Positions 1 through 8,044 of a stretch of 64,000 nucleotides of DNA are shown here, piece by piece. Under the pieces are notes generated by a model, which saw only the letters and a program-made list of their open reading frames with translations, did no database searches and was not told where the DNA came from. Numbering within the stretch: the first letter of the stretch is position 1; every line of letters starts with the position of its first letter. Source of the DNA: Vibrio mimicus CAIM 602 (GTDB lineage: Bacteria > Pseudomonadota > Gammaproteobacteria > Enterobacterales > Vibrionaceae); NCBI RefSeq assembly GCF_000338875.1, contig NZ_AOMO01000044.1, forward strand, positions 1-64,000. The letters are read 5' to 3'. The translations under genes were made by a program, and so were the position numbers.

Positions 1-90
1 TTTTAAGATCTTAAAACGAAATTTTGGTGTCCAAACGATATGATATTTACAACGCCAATAGACGTGTGATGAACTTCGATAGTCGCCCAT
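1..90 (-). CDS. tnpA: IS200-like Y1 transposase TnpA, N-terminal 30 codons only
   Basis: Reading the minus strand from the ATG at 90 gives a 30-residue start, MGDYRSSSHVYWRCKYHIVW followed by TPKFRFKILK. The CKYHIVW stretch is typical of the N terminus of IS200/IS605 Y1 transposases, which cut and rejoin single-stranded DNA at element ends. The HUH motif and catalytic Tyr lie further on and are outside the window, so whether the enzyme is intact cannot be judged. An AGGAG sequence precedes the ATG on the minus strand (about 103-107). The start codon sits inside an inverted repeat (84-94 with 134-144) expected to hide it in the mRNA. Confidence 0.8.
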   Translation of the reverse strand, partial: MGDYRSSSHVYWRCKYHIVWTPKFRFKILK

Positions 91-144
91 GTTATTTGAC
101 TCCTCTTACTTATGGTGAATAAGAGTTTGTCTTTAACATGGGCG
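84..144 (-). promoter_or_regulatory. Inverted repeat sequestering the tnpA start codon
   Basis: CGCCCATGTTA at 84-94 is the exact reverse complement of TAACATGGGCG at 134-144, an 11-bp perfect stem spanning the tnpA ATG (88-90) with the ribosome binding site in the 39-nt loop region. IS200 elements are known to repress transposase translation with a 5'-UTR stem-loop over the start region; this repeat fits that role. The function is inferred from position. Confidence 0.55.
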
Positions 145-211
145 CATTTTCGGGCAAAAGCCCCTAGGAACAATCACCACCGCTGAAAGCGGTGGTTTAG
201 GGATGACAATA

Positions 212-241
212 AAAGGCGAGCCATTGGCTCGCCTTTATTTT
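212..241. terminator. Rho-independent terminator, likely bidirectional
   Basis: AAAGGCGAGCC (212-222), loop ATT, GGCTCGCCTTT (226-236), followed by ATTTTT. It has A-rich and T-rich flanks on both sides, so it could act in either direction. It probably belongs to a gene left of the window, with the IS element inserted between that gene and its terminator. Confidence 0.75.
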
Positions 242-629
242 TCCCTACCATTCAAAAGAACTGAATAGTTTATATTTCATCCAATTCTAAAGTTGAGCGG
301 ATAATAAAGAGATCACATTCTCTGGATGAGTAAATCAGCAACTCATTTTTCTAAAAAACTTGGATACAGCATTTCACTTAATTAAAAGTGTAAGAAATTG
401 TCACTTTAGATCAGTAAGTTACTCTATTTGATATTTAGAAGTGACACGCAAAATGCTTATAAAAGCCATTATTTCCATAAGTATGAATTATGAATCTTGA
501 TCGCTGAGAGGTTTGATAAAACTCCGTTTTGTTATCTTTCTAACCCATTACCACAGGTAATAAATAATGATAGCTAAATAGACTAGCCGTCATGGAAAAC
601 AGCGAATTTTTATATTAATGGAGATTATT
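242..629. other. Intergenic region before the lipoprotein gene
   Basis: This is AT-rich non-coding DNA. I see no convincing gene. It contains an 8-bp inverted repeat, TGTCACTT (399-406) and AAGTGACA (439-446), which could be a regulator site, and a small CACTT/AAGTG hairpin near 375-390. No promoter was assigned with confidence. Confidence 0.4.
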
Positions 630-3296
630 ATGAGCCCTCAACGTTCAGTATTGGCAATGGCGATAGCTTTGACATTAGCTGCGTGCGGAAGTGACAGCAC
701 TCAGTCGAATACTAGCCAGCCAAGTGTTGATAAGCCCAGTCCAGAGATGTCACTGACAGCGCGTGCTGCAGACGGCTACCTCATTGGCGCAAATGCGTGT
801 TTAGACCTTAATGCCAATAAAATGTGTGATCGTGATGAGCCTTCGGCAACCACTGGTGAAAATGGGCAGTTCACGCTACAAGGTTTGACTCCAGAGCAGA
901 TTGCTAAAGGCAGTCTGTTGATTGAGGTTGTTGCAGGTCAAACCAAAGATGCTGACTATGGTGATGCGCCACTGACAAAAAGCTATCGCTTAAGTGCACC
1001 TCCTGGCTCTCCATTTATCAGCCCATTGACTACGCTAGTGCATAACGAAATTGAAAATGGTCGCACGCTTGAAGAAGCTAAAGCAGCAGTACAAGCTAAG
1101 CTAGGTACGAAGCTCGATTTGGCCGCCGATTATGTCGAAGGTAAATCATCAAAAGAGCTTAGCGCTGCCGATCAGAAAGAATTCGCAAGACTTCACCGCA
1201 TCGCACAAGTCACCGCCACCATCATGGCTGAAAATACAGATAAGTTAGAGCAAGCCGCCGCCAATGCAGGTATCAGTGTTGAAAAGCTGACGTCACTGAT
1301 TGCGGCTGAAGTGAGTAAGGCGCTTTCGAATGTTGTGACTACGGTTGAAACTGCAGGGGAGAATTTTGACCCTATCAAAGCAGGCCAAGACATTGATAAA
1401 CAGCATGTGGGCATCAGTGTTGAGAACCTAGAAGATAAAGTGAATATTAACGAAGCGGCTAAGAGTGCCACTGATGCTAACTTAGCTGAATTGATTAAAA
1501 ATGAAACATTGACATGGTTTGCCGGTGAAGAAGAAAACGGTCTCAAAGAATTGAGCTACGGCTTTGTGGCACTGGGTAAGAATGATGAAGTGATTGATCA
1601 AGAATATGAGCTTGATCATGCCTCAGATTCGTTTGTTCCAGTTACCAACATGGCTAATCCTGAACAATTAATTCTAGATAAAGAGGGTTGGGAAGCTGAG
1701 ACTGATGCCATTGTAAAAATTACCCTCAACGATGATGGTTCTATTACTTTAGAAACGGGTAATTCGTCAAAGAATGAAAAAGTTTCGGCGAAAAAAATGG
1801 ATCTCAGCGGCCTGAATGTGAGCTCAGTGCTTAAGAAGAGTGCTGACGATGAAGTGTGGGCAAGTGTTATCCCACAAGATTTGATGTTCCCTTCCAACAC
1901 TTATGGCTACTTGGTTTCGTCCGAAAAACTAGAAGGTGGCTTCTATACCTTTAATAAAGGAAGCTGGTGTAAGGAGGGCGATCCTAAGCGTTATGCAGCC
2001 TTAAATCAAATGTGTAACGGCATCAGCGCTATTAAGAACGAGCAAGAAACATGGATTTCTACGTTGGCTGATACAGTGGCGGCTGATTCAGGAAACCGTG
2101 AAGGTTCCATTAATTCAGCCGATCTGATTCCGATCGCGGGTTTAGCTGAAGGCCATGTTTTTGCTCACTTATTATCCAACGGAAAAGTAATGTATTACTC
2201 AAGAGGTTGGGACTGGTATGAGAACTTTACTAAGTATGCCGAAGAAGGTGAGTGGCAAGACATTACTCAGCATGGAAAAACTCTGCGCAAAATGACATTG
2301 CCTGCTTCTATTGCTGGAAAGACAACTTGGAGTAATTTCAACACAGCGGATAATGCACTGTATCTTGCTGAAGTTGATGGTTTCGTTCGAATTGCACACT
2401 TTGTAGATCAAAAGGATGAATCAGATTCAAACTATCTGTTCGGTTCTACTGCGGCGCAGTTGATTGTTGATAATTATTCACAGACAACACCACCGACACC
2501 ACCGACACCACCGACACCACCCACACCAACATCACCGGCAACATTAGAAGCATGTTTAGCTTCGCTACCTGATGCTGGCTATACAAAGCAAGTGGGAGAC
2601 AAAGTGGTATATGCGGTTGATCGCACGATTAGTGGCTACCCTTCACAATTGATCTTCGAATATTCTTACTTTGGCAGTGGCTATTCTTGGCTCACGGAGG
2701 TGAATTTAGTATCAGAAATGCCAAGTTGGATCACTGCGTGGGATGGTTTACTGGAAAAAACCATCATCGATGTTAAGGATCTGAATGGGAATTTATTAGG
2801 GTATGAAGAGGCCTATTCTGCATATGGCTACGATCTTGGCCAAGAAGGATTCAATACCGATGGATCCTTTGGGTGGGGTATTGCCAAAGTCGCTTTAGAA
2901 TCGAAAATCGCGGATGCTGATAAACACTTAGGGATTCCAGTGTTTTCAGGTCCTGCGCTTAATGCGCCTTTGGCGAGCTTTACCGTCGGCGATTCAACGG
3001 TGCAAGGTTTACGCACTGTAACCCAACAAACAGAATTGACGGAGATTACCAATGCATGGTCTAACTCAGAGTTTAGTTACTCGGATACCTATGTGGGTAA
3101 AGAAACTGTTGAAGTTGCAGCAGGCACGTTTGAAGCTTGTAAAGTGACGCGTGAAACTAAGCTGACTAAGCCTGCTATTACAGAGACGAGTGAAAGCTGG
3201 TTGACCAACCGCGGCTTCGTAAAACGTATTCGTGATGAACAATCTTGGAATGCTTATCTCGTAATGGAAGCGAAGTCATTACCTGCTAGTAACTAG
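630..3296 (+). CDS. Large lipoprotein of unknown function
   Basis: The start is set at the ATG at 630 because GGAG (620-623) sits six bases before it; the in-frame ATG at 618 has no such site. The 888-residue product begins with a lipoprotein signal ending LTLAAC, so Cys near residue 18 is the lipidation site. The N-terminal third contains a DGYLIGANACLDLNANKMCD stretch, an Asp/Asn-rich segment also common in other Vibrio lipoproteins and possibly calcium-binding. A Thr-Pro linker (about residues 622-634) separates a C-terminal part with EVAAGTFEACKV, reminiscent of DUF3108-like beta domains. The next genes start after a terminator, so it is monocistronic. Function unknown; an envelope or surface role is inferred. 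Confidence 0.75.
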   Translation: MSPQRSVLAMAIALTLAACGSDSTQSNTSQPSVDKPSPEMSLTARAADGYLIGANACLDLNANKMCDRDEPSATTGENGQFTLQGLTPEQIAKGSLLIEVVAGQTKDADYGDAPLTKSYRLSAPPGSPFISPLTTLVHNEIENGRTLEEAKAAVQAKLGTKLDLAADYVEGKSSKELSAADQKEFARLHRIAQVTATIMAENTDKLEQAAANAGISVEKLTSLIAAEVSKALSNVVTTVETAGENFDPIKAGQDIDKQHVGISVENLEDKVNINEAAKSATDANLAELIKNETLTWFAGEEENGLKELSYGFVALGKNDEVIDQEYELDHASDSFVPVTNMANPEQLILDKEGWEAETDAIVKITLNDDGSITLETGNSSKNEKVSAKKMDLSGLNVSSVLKKSADDEVWASVIPQDLMFPSNTYGYLVSSEKLEGGFYTFNKGSWCKEGDPKRYAALNQMCNGISAIKNEQETWISTLADTVAADSGNREGSINSADLIPIAGLAEGHVFAHLLSNGKVMYYSRGWDWYENFTKYAEEGEWQDITQHGKTLRKMTLPASIAGKTTWSNFNTADNALYLAEVDGFVRIAHFVDQKDESDSNYLFGSTAAQLIVDNYSQTTPPTPPTPPTPPTPTSPATLEACLASLPDAGYTKQVGDKVVYAVDRTISGYPSQLIFEYSYFGSGYSWLTEVNLVSEMPSWITAWDGLLEKTIIDVKDLNGNLLGYEEAYSAYGYDLGQEGFNTDGSFGWGIAKVALESKIADADKHLGIPVFSGPALNAPLASFTVGDSTVQGLRTVTQQTELTEITNAWSNSEFSYSDTYVGKETVEVAAGTFEACKVTRETKLTKPAITETSESWLTNRGFVKRIRDEQSWNAYLVMEAKSLPASN
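2491..2526 (+). repeat. Four 9-bp in-frame repeats coding a Pro/Thr linker
   Basis: CACCGACAC occurs at 2491, 2500 and 2509, then a variant CACCCACAC at 2518. The unit is three codons, so slippage would lengthen or shorten the PPT linker without breaking the frame. It joins the two halves of the lipoprotein. Confidence 0.85.
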
Positions 3297-3350
3297 TTGA
3301 TCTCTTGTCTTATGACGAGAAGAACTAAAAACTAATAAGTCATGTCTGCT

Positions 3351-3383
3351 AATCCGAGTGCCTTGTGCACTCGGATTTTTTTA
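3351..3383 (+). terminator. Rho-independent terminator of the lipoprotein gene
   Basis: AATCCGAGTG (3351-3360), loop CCTTGTG, CACTCGGATT (3368-3377), then a run of T to 3382. Strong stem and U tract downstream of the lipoprotein stop. Confidence 0.9.
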
Positions 3384-3492
3384 TGGTCAATTTTCAGGCT
3401 TTCATTGTTAATCGTGATGGATGGTTGATACCAATTCGTATCGTTAATGAAATTCCTTGTGACGAATCTCGACTTTTACTAATTATATCGTT

Positions 3493-3537
3493 GTTGGTTT
3501 TCGACATTGAATTATTATTTCAATGTCGAAAACCAAC
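3493..3537 (+). promoter_or_regulatory. Perfect 19-bp inverted repeat in the murQ leader; candidate MurR operator or RNA hairpin
   Basis: GTTGGTTTTCGACATTGAA at 3493-3511 is exactly complementary to 3519-3537, with a 7-base TTATTAT centre. It ends 10 bases before the murQ ATG and directly abuts the ribosome binding region. It has no following T run, so it is not a typical terminator. It could be the operator for the RpiR-type regulator encoded three genes down, or an mRNA stem limiting murQ translation. Both readings are inference. Confidence 0.65.
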
Positions 3538-3547
3538 GGAGAGCGTT

Positions 3548-4450
3548 ATGAGTGAGTTGTTATCCACTGTGAGTCAAGAGCTAAACCCGGAGACCGCAAA
3601 TTTGTCGGATCTGCCAGTGCTCAAAATTCTTGAATTGCTGAATGAACATGATGCCAGTGTTGCGCTTTCGATTCGCCGCGTATTACCGCAAGTCGCGGAA
3701 GCGGTATGCGTTATTGCTGAGCAAATGCGCCAAGGTGGGCGTTTGTTCTATGTCGGGGCAGGCACCAGCGGACGTCTTGGTGTGCTGGATTCTGCGGAGT
3801 GCCCTCCGACTTTTGGCACCGAACCGGAATTGGTTCAGGCGATTATTGCGGGTGGTCATGCGGCGATGCTGAGTGCAGTAGAAAATATCGAAGATTGTCG
3901 AGAGTCTGCACCTGCTGAGTTAAGGGCTCGACAGCTCAATGCGCAGGATGTGGTCCTTGGCATTGCGGCAAGTGGACGTACACCTTTTGTGCTATCCGGG
4001 CTCGAATACGCAAGACAAGTAGGCGCTAAAACCATTGCATTGAGTACTCGCGGATGGGGCTTGATCTCCGAACTGGCGGATGTCGCGATTGCGCCCGATG
4101 TTGGTGCTGAAGTGCTGTCAGGCTCTACGCGAATGAAGAGTGGTTCGGCGCAAAAGATGTTGCTCGGCATGATCAGCACTGCGGTGATGATTCAGCTAGG
4201 TAAAGTGCATGGCAACTTAATGATTGATGTCAAAGCCAGCAACGAGAAATTACGAGTGCGAGCTCAGCGCATCGTCAGTGAAATCTGTGATGTGAAGAGG
4301 GATGAGGCGCAAGCCTTACTCAATCAGGTCAATTACAATGTGCGCGCTGCGGTGCTGCTGCATTGGTTGGATATTGAGCCACCTCAAGCTCTTCTTATCG
4401 CCTCTAAACCTTTCCAATCCCTCAAACAGCAGCTACTGCAAGGAATCTGA
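3548..4450 (+). CDS. murQ: N-acetylmuramic acid 6-phosphate etherase MurQ
   Basis: MurQ splits the lactyl ether of MurNAc-6-phosphate to GlcNAc-6-phosphate and D-lactate, in the cytoplasm. The ATG at 3548 is preceded by CGGAGAG and gives 300 residues, the usual family length; upstream in-frame starts read through the palindrome and are unlikely. The SIS domain shows GAGTSGRLGVLDSAECPPTF, with Glu84 and Glu115 at the positions of the E. coli catalytic glutamates. One base separates its stop from murP, so the two are co-transcribed. Confidence 0.97.
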   Translation: MSELLSTVSQELNPETANLSDLPVLKILELLNEHDASVALSIRRVLPQVAEAVCVIAEQMRQGGRLFYVGAGTSGRLGVLDSAECPPTFGTEPELVQAIIAGGHAAMLSAVENIEDCRESAPAELRARQLNAQDVVLGIAASGRTPFVLSGLEYARQVGAKTIALSTRGWGLISELADVAIAPDVGAEVLSGSTRMKSGSAQKMLLGMISTAVMIQLGKVHGNLMIDVKASNEKLRVRAQRIVSEICDVKRDEAQALLNQVNYNVRAAVLLHWLDIEPPQALLIASKPFQSLKQQLLQGI

Positions 4451-4451
4451 T

Positions 4452-5819
4452 ATGGCTAACAAGATAGAACATTTGGAAATCATTGCCGACGAGATTGAAC
4501 GCCATATTGGTGGCTTTGAGAATGTCGCGACCTTAACCAACTGCATGACACGGGTTCGCCTTGTGCTCAAAGATCGCAGCCAGTTCAATATGGAAGCGTT
4601 GCGTGAAGTCGATGGCATTAAAGGCGTGGTAGATGCTGGCGAGCAGTATCAAATCATTGTGGGGATGGGTACGGCAGCGAAGGTAACTGGTGTGCTGCAA
4701 AAGAGAATGTCAGGCAGGGGTGTGGAGACTCAAACTAATGCTCCTGCAACCGCTCAGCCATTCTCGGTTCGTCGTGCACTGAACACCTTAGCTGCAATTT
4801 TCGTCCCAACGATTCCCGCATTGATCGGCTGTGGTTTGGTTTTGGGTATCGTCAACATTTTTAAACTGGTATCGCCTGAATTCGTGGCCGCTTACCCAGA
4901 AATTTTTGACCTATTCACTGTGGTGGGCAAAGCGGTATTCGCCGTGTTATCTGTGATGATCGGGATGAACACTGCGAAAGAGCTGCACGCTTCACCCGCC
5001 ATTGGCGCAGTGATGGCGGCCATTCTAGCGGCTCCGGGGTTGGCTAATATTCAACTGTTTGGAAATACTTTAGTGCCGGGCGGCGGTGGCATGTTTGCCG
5101 TATTGTTGGTGTGTGTGTTTTCATCCAAATTTGAACTGTGGTTTCGCAGTCACTGCAAGGAAAGCCTTGATCTCATTCTCACGCCAACCCTGACGATTCT
5201 GGTTTCCTCTGCAGTCGCGTTGTTGGTGTTACAGCCGATTGCGCACGCCGTCAATGTTTGGTTAGGCAATCTGGTTTCTGTTGCATTGCTTAATGAATCA
5301 GCGGGTTCTGTTGCTGTCGGTGGTGTACTAGGTGGCGGTTTCTTATTCCTACTGTTAACCGGATTGCACCAAGGGCTTATCCCAATCCATGCGCAAATTC
5401 TAGAAACGTTTGGCCTCAATTATCTGTTCCCTATTTTGGCCATGGGTGGCATGGGCCAAGTGGGTGCGGCGGCTTATGTTTTCTTAAAAACCAAAAATGA
5501 GCGTTTAAAGAAAACCATTACGGGCGCTTTACCTGTAGGGATTCTTGGTGTTGGCGAGCCGCTGCTGTTTGGTGTTTCGCTACCGCTTGGAAAAACCTTT
5601 ATTGCAGGTTGCATCGGCGGTTTTGCGGGGGGCGCTATGATGGCGGCTTTTAAAGTGGGGATCATCATTCCATTTGGTACGGCTGGCCTGTCATTAATCC
5701 CGCTAGTGGGTGAAGGGCAAATTCCTTCTTTCTTGTTTGCTGTGTTGGCTGCATGGGTGGTGGGTTTTATTGCCTCTATGTTGCTTGGCTTCACTGAGCC
5801 AGTCGAAAAAAACCAGTAG
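4452..5819 (+). CDS. murP: PTS MurNAc-specific IIBC component MurP
   Basis: This inner-membrane permease imports and phosphorylates N-acetylmuramic acid, producing the MurQ substrate. The start at 4452, one base after murQ, gives 455 residues. The N-terminal IIB domain has the phosphorylated Cys31 in TLTNCMTRVRL, and the IIC domain (from about residue 105) has many membrane spans and the GEPLLFG motif. Like E. coli MurP it lacks a IIA domain and would need a glucose-type IIA encoded elsewhere. Sucrose- or trehalose-type IIBC proteins are close relatives, but adjacency to murQ settles the substrate. Confidence 0.93.
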   Translation: MANKIEHLEIIADEIERHIGGFENVATLTNCMTRVRLVLKDRSQFNMEALREVDGIKGVVDAGEQYQIIVGMGTAAKVTGVLQKRMSGRGVETQTNAPATAQPFSVRRALNTLAAIFVPTIPALIGCGLVLGIVNIFKLVSPEFVAAYPEIFDLFTVVGKAVFAVLSVMIGMNTAKELHASPAIGAVMAAILAAPGLANIQLFGNTLVPGGGGMFAVLLVCVFSSKFELWFRSHCKESLDLILTPTLTILVSSAVALLVLQPIAHAVNVWLGNLVSVALLNESAGSVAVGGVLGGGFLFLLLTGLHQGLIPIHAQILETFGLNYLFPILAMGGMGQVGAAAYVFLKTKNERLKKTITGALPVGILGVGEPLLFGVSLPLGKTFIAGCIGGFAGGAMMAAFKVGIIIPFGTAGLSLIPLVGEGQIPSFLFAVLAAWVVGFIASMLLGFTEPVEKNQ

Positions 5820-5834
5820 AATCGGTAGTATCTG

Positions 5835-5866
5835 GCCGTCACCGCGGTAGTGTGTGGCGGCTTTTT
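5835..5866 (+). terminator. Terminator-like hairpin between murP and murR
   Basis: GCCGTCAC (5835-5842) pairs with GTGGCGGC (5854-5861) with one G-U pair, followed by TTTTT (5862-5866). It lies in the 66-base gap between murP and murR, so it probably lowers read-through into the regulator. Confidence 0.6.
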
Positions 5867-5885
5867 GAGTCAACAAGGGTCTTCG

Positions 5886-6731
5886 ATGGATAAACTCATC
5901 AACAAGGTAAAAACGTTAGTACATTCGAGTAATCAAAATGAGCAAAAGCTCTCGCAATTGATTGTTGAACGGCAGTTTGATTTATCGGAGTTGAGCGCGA
6001 CGAAAGTCGGCGCGCTGCTTGGGATCAGTGATTCGTCAGTGATTCGCTATGCGAAAAGCCTCGGTTGTAGCGGTTTTCCTGATCTGAAGTTAAAACTCGC
6101 CGCACAAGCACCGCAAGAGATGGCACGTACGGCTCAATCTGTTTATGCCAGTATTGAAACTGGCGATTCCACGGCGCAGATTATCGAAAAAGCCAAGCAT
6201 CTGTTTGTGTCGACCATAGAACAATCCATCGGCCTGATTGATGCTGAATTGGTGGAGCAGTGTGCGCAGCAACTGTTGAAGGCCAACAAGATTGCGTTGG
6301 CGGGGATTGGCGCTTCAGCCATCGTCGCGGCAGACATCAACCATAAGCTGATTCGTGCGGGTTTTAACGTGCAGTTCAATCAGGATTATCACATTCAAAT
6401 TGTGCAAGCTTCTCTGCTCAAAGCAAATGATGTGCTGCTGGTGGTTTCTGCGCGGGGGAATACCCAAGAAGTGTTGACCGCGATTGAACGCGCTAAACAA
6501 AACGGCGCTCAAGTGATTGCTTTAACACGCTATGGGCGCGATAAAGTGGCGCAACTGGCGGATTATGTGATCCCTTACAGTTACACCGAAGAACATTCTC
6601 AATTAGGCATGGTGACCCCACAACTGCTGCAGATGGCGGCTTTTGATATCGTTTTTTTCAAACTCATTACTTTGACAGATTCGTTCAGCATGCATACCGC
6701 ACTGAGCTCGATTCAACACATACAACAGTGA
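5886..6731 (+). CDS. murR: RpiR/MurR-family transcriptional regulator
   Basis: This is a 281-residue sugar-phosphate-responsive regulator. The N-terminal HTH_6 domain (about residues 1-75) contains SATKVGALLGISDSSVIRYAKSLG, and the SIS sugar-binding domain (about 120-250) contains GIGASAIVA and VVSARGNTQEV. The start at 5886 has AAGGGT upstream. It lies downstream of murQP on the same strand, unlike the divergent murR of E. coli. MurR proteins repress mur genes and respond to MurNAc-6-phosphate; the palindrome at 3493-3537 is the obvious candidate target. Confidence 0.88.
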   Translation: MDKLINKVKTLVHSSNQNEQKLSQLIVERQFDLSELSATKVGALLGISDSSVIRYAKSLGCSGFPDLKLKLAAQAPQEMARTAQSVYASIETGDSTAQIIEKAKHLFVSTIEQSIGLIDAELVEQCAQQLLKANKIALAGIGASAIVAADINHKLIRAGFNVQFNQDYHIQIVQASLLKANDVLLVVSARGNTQEVLTAIERAKQNGAQVIALTRYGRDKVAQLADYVIPYSYTEEHSQLGMVTPQLLQMAAFDIVFFKLITLTDSFSMHTALSSIQHIQQ

Positions 6732-6752
6732 TTGCAAATTAAGGTTTTCACA

Positions 6753-7088
6753 ATGAAGATGGGTAAAGATCCGGATTATCGTTTTTCGCTGGCTAATGAA
6801 CGGACTTTTTTGGCTTGGATTCGTACGGCATTAGCCTTTCTTGCTACCGCGGTGGGGATAGATCTACTTAGCGCGACGCACGATTCGGCGATATTAAGCC
6901 ACAGCCAGTGGCTAACTCCGGCATTGGCAGGCGTCGCATTTGCCACGGCCGTGTGGGCATTTCTACGCTGGTATCAAAACGAGAAAGCGATGCGGCTTGA
7001 AGGGCCGTTTAAATACAGCAAAAGCCTGATGGTGATGACAGGTGTGGTCATCGCTTTCGCTGTGTTGATCGGGCTTTGGGCATTATGA
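6753..7088 (+). CDS. yidH: DUF202 inner-membrane protein, YidH-like
   Basis: The start is taken as the ATG at 6753, with AAGG eight bases upstream, rather than the TTG at 6732. The 111-residue product shows the DUF202 signature PDYRFSLANERTFLAWIRTA followed by three predicted membrane helices. The function of YidH is not established. It follows murR by 21 bases and overlaps the next gene by 4 bases, so it may be transcribed with the mur genes. Confidence 0.88.
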   Translation: MKMGKDPDYRFSLANERTFLAWIRTALAFLATAVGIDLLSATHDSAILSHSQWLTPALAGVAFATAVWAFLRWYQNEKAMRLEGPFKYSKSLMVMTGVVIAFAVLIGLWAL

Positions 7089-7399
7089 GTGAGATGAAAA
7101 CAGAGGTAGAGCGTGATCCCGGTTTGCAGCGTGAAAGAACGCAACTGGCGTGGACTCGCAGTTCGTTAGCGTTAACGGCAGGTATGTTACTGCTGATCAA
7201 AATCGGGCTGTTTTCTGCACTGCAACTGGCACTCGCCTTGCTGGGGCTATGGTTGTTACTCCAGCAAATTCTAAAGCGCAAGAATGAAATCGCGACCCAA
7301 AGCCGCGTCTTTCACCGTGCAATGCTGCTGCGTAATTTATGGATGAGTGGCGCAGTGGCGATCTGTGCGATTTGGGTTTGTCTCGACCGCTTGGTCTAA
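7085..7399 (+). CDS. yidG: DUF202 inner-membrane protein, YidG-like
   Basis: This 104-residue membrane protein starts with ATG at 7085 inside an ATGA overlap with the previous stop, implying translational coupling. It has the DUF202 motif RDPGLQRERTQLAWTRSSLA and three predicted helices. yidH and yidG are also neighbours in E. coli, so the pair probably works together, in an unknown role. Confidence 0.87.
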   Translation: MSEMKTEVERDPGLQRERTQLAWTRSSLALTAGMLLLIKIGLFSALQLALALLGLWLLLQQILKRKNEIATQSRVFHRAMLLRNLWMSGAVAICAIWVCLDRLV

Positions 7400-7455
7400 C
7401 GCCCTTTTTAAGCTAAAGCCAATTTTGGTAATGGCTAACGCTGATGGCTAGGTGC

Positions 7456-7887
7456 TTATTCTTTAGAGGCTAATTGGGCGAATTTGCTGTAGGTACTTAC
7501 CCGGCCATTGATGTACTCAACACCACCATGCACATTGTTAGCCCGATGGCCGACAATTTGGTACTCAACAATAAACTCGCCGCTGATCACTTTGACGAAC
7601 AAAAAACCGTCCATCACTTTCCACAAGCCATGCAGGGCTTTGTCGCTAAACATATCTTGTTCAATTAATGTGCCGTTGGGTTTAAAGGTGAGCTGCGATG
7701 AAAACCCATCGGCATTAACCTTAATCCACGAGTGTTGATGTACCTCATAGCTGAGAATTTTGCGCCGAGTTTTGATCCACTCTTCGAGTTCTTGCTGTTG
7801 CATTGGGCTAAGTTGCGGCAGGGCTTCTAATTCAAGCAAGGTATGGTGCTTTTCGTACCAAAACAGCTGAAGGTGGAGTAATTTCAT
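7456..7887 (-). CDS. Hypothetical protein, 143 residues
   Basis: Not recognised. The start is placed at 7887 (MKLLHLQLFWYEKHHTLLEL); the longer reading to 8085 would translate hairpins and a Pro/Ser-rich stretch unlike a protein. The product is soluble-looking, with a helical first half rich in Leu/Glu and a beta-rich second half (GLWKVMDGFLFVKVISGEFI) that could be a small lipocalin- or nuclear-transport-like fold. That fold guess is weak. It lies downstream of the ula operon on the same strand, separated by hairpins. Its ATG overlaps the ATG of a small plus-strand ORF (CATG at 7885-7888). Confidence 0.6.
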   Translation of the reverse strand: MKLLHLQLFWYEKHHTLLELEALPQLSPMQQQELEEWIKTRRKILSYEVHQHSWIKVNADGFSSQLTFKPNGTLIEQDMFSDKALHGLWKVMDGFLFVKVISGEFIVEYQIVGHRANNVHGGVEYINGRVSTYSKFAQLASKE

Positions 7888-8036
7888 GCTAACCGGTTGG
7901 AATTTCAAACAAACAGCCGCCACTGTGCGCCAAGGTGGATATGAAGTCAACCCTGAAGGCGAGCCTGAAAAAGTGCGGTAGGTCGGGGGAAACCCACCGC
8001 ACATTCCCTGCTGAGGGAATCGCCGCCTAGCGCGGC
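7886..8036 (+). other. 31-codon ORF followed by three hairpins; possible interspersed element
   Basis: An ORF of 31 codons (ATG 7886, stop TAG 7979-7981) begins MLTGWNFKQTAATVRQGGYE and has GGAG eight bases upstream. Three hairpins follow: GTGCGGT (7973-7979) with ACCGCAC (7996-8002), ATTCCCT (8003-8009) with AGGGAAT (8014-8020), and GCCGC (8022-8026) with GCGGC (8032-8036). The block fills the gap between ulaE and the hypothetical gene. It may be a small repeated genomic element or the ula operon terminator region; one copy only in this window. Confidence 0.35.
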
Positions 8037-8044
8037 TCAGGAGC

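Larger units (their letters stand above)
1..205 (-). mobile_element. IS200/IS605-family insertion sequence, partial (tnpA-start end)
   Basis: This is one end of an IS200-like element whose transposase runs off the left edge of the window. From the transposase start outward there is a long leader and then a subterminal hairpin, ACCACCGCT (176-184), loop GAA, AGCGGTGGT (188-196), the kind of imperfect-palindrome end that Y1 HUH transposases recognise as single-stranded DNA. The outer boundary is inferred to lie near 200-210, just before the terminator at 212; I cannot fix it because IS200 elements leave no target duplication. It resembles the IS1004 type known from V. cholerae, but that name is from memory. 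Confidence 0.75.

Noticed and set aside
2491..2526. CRISPR-like repeats
   Set aside because: Units are 9 bp, contiguous and in frame inside a coding region; no spacers.
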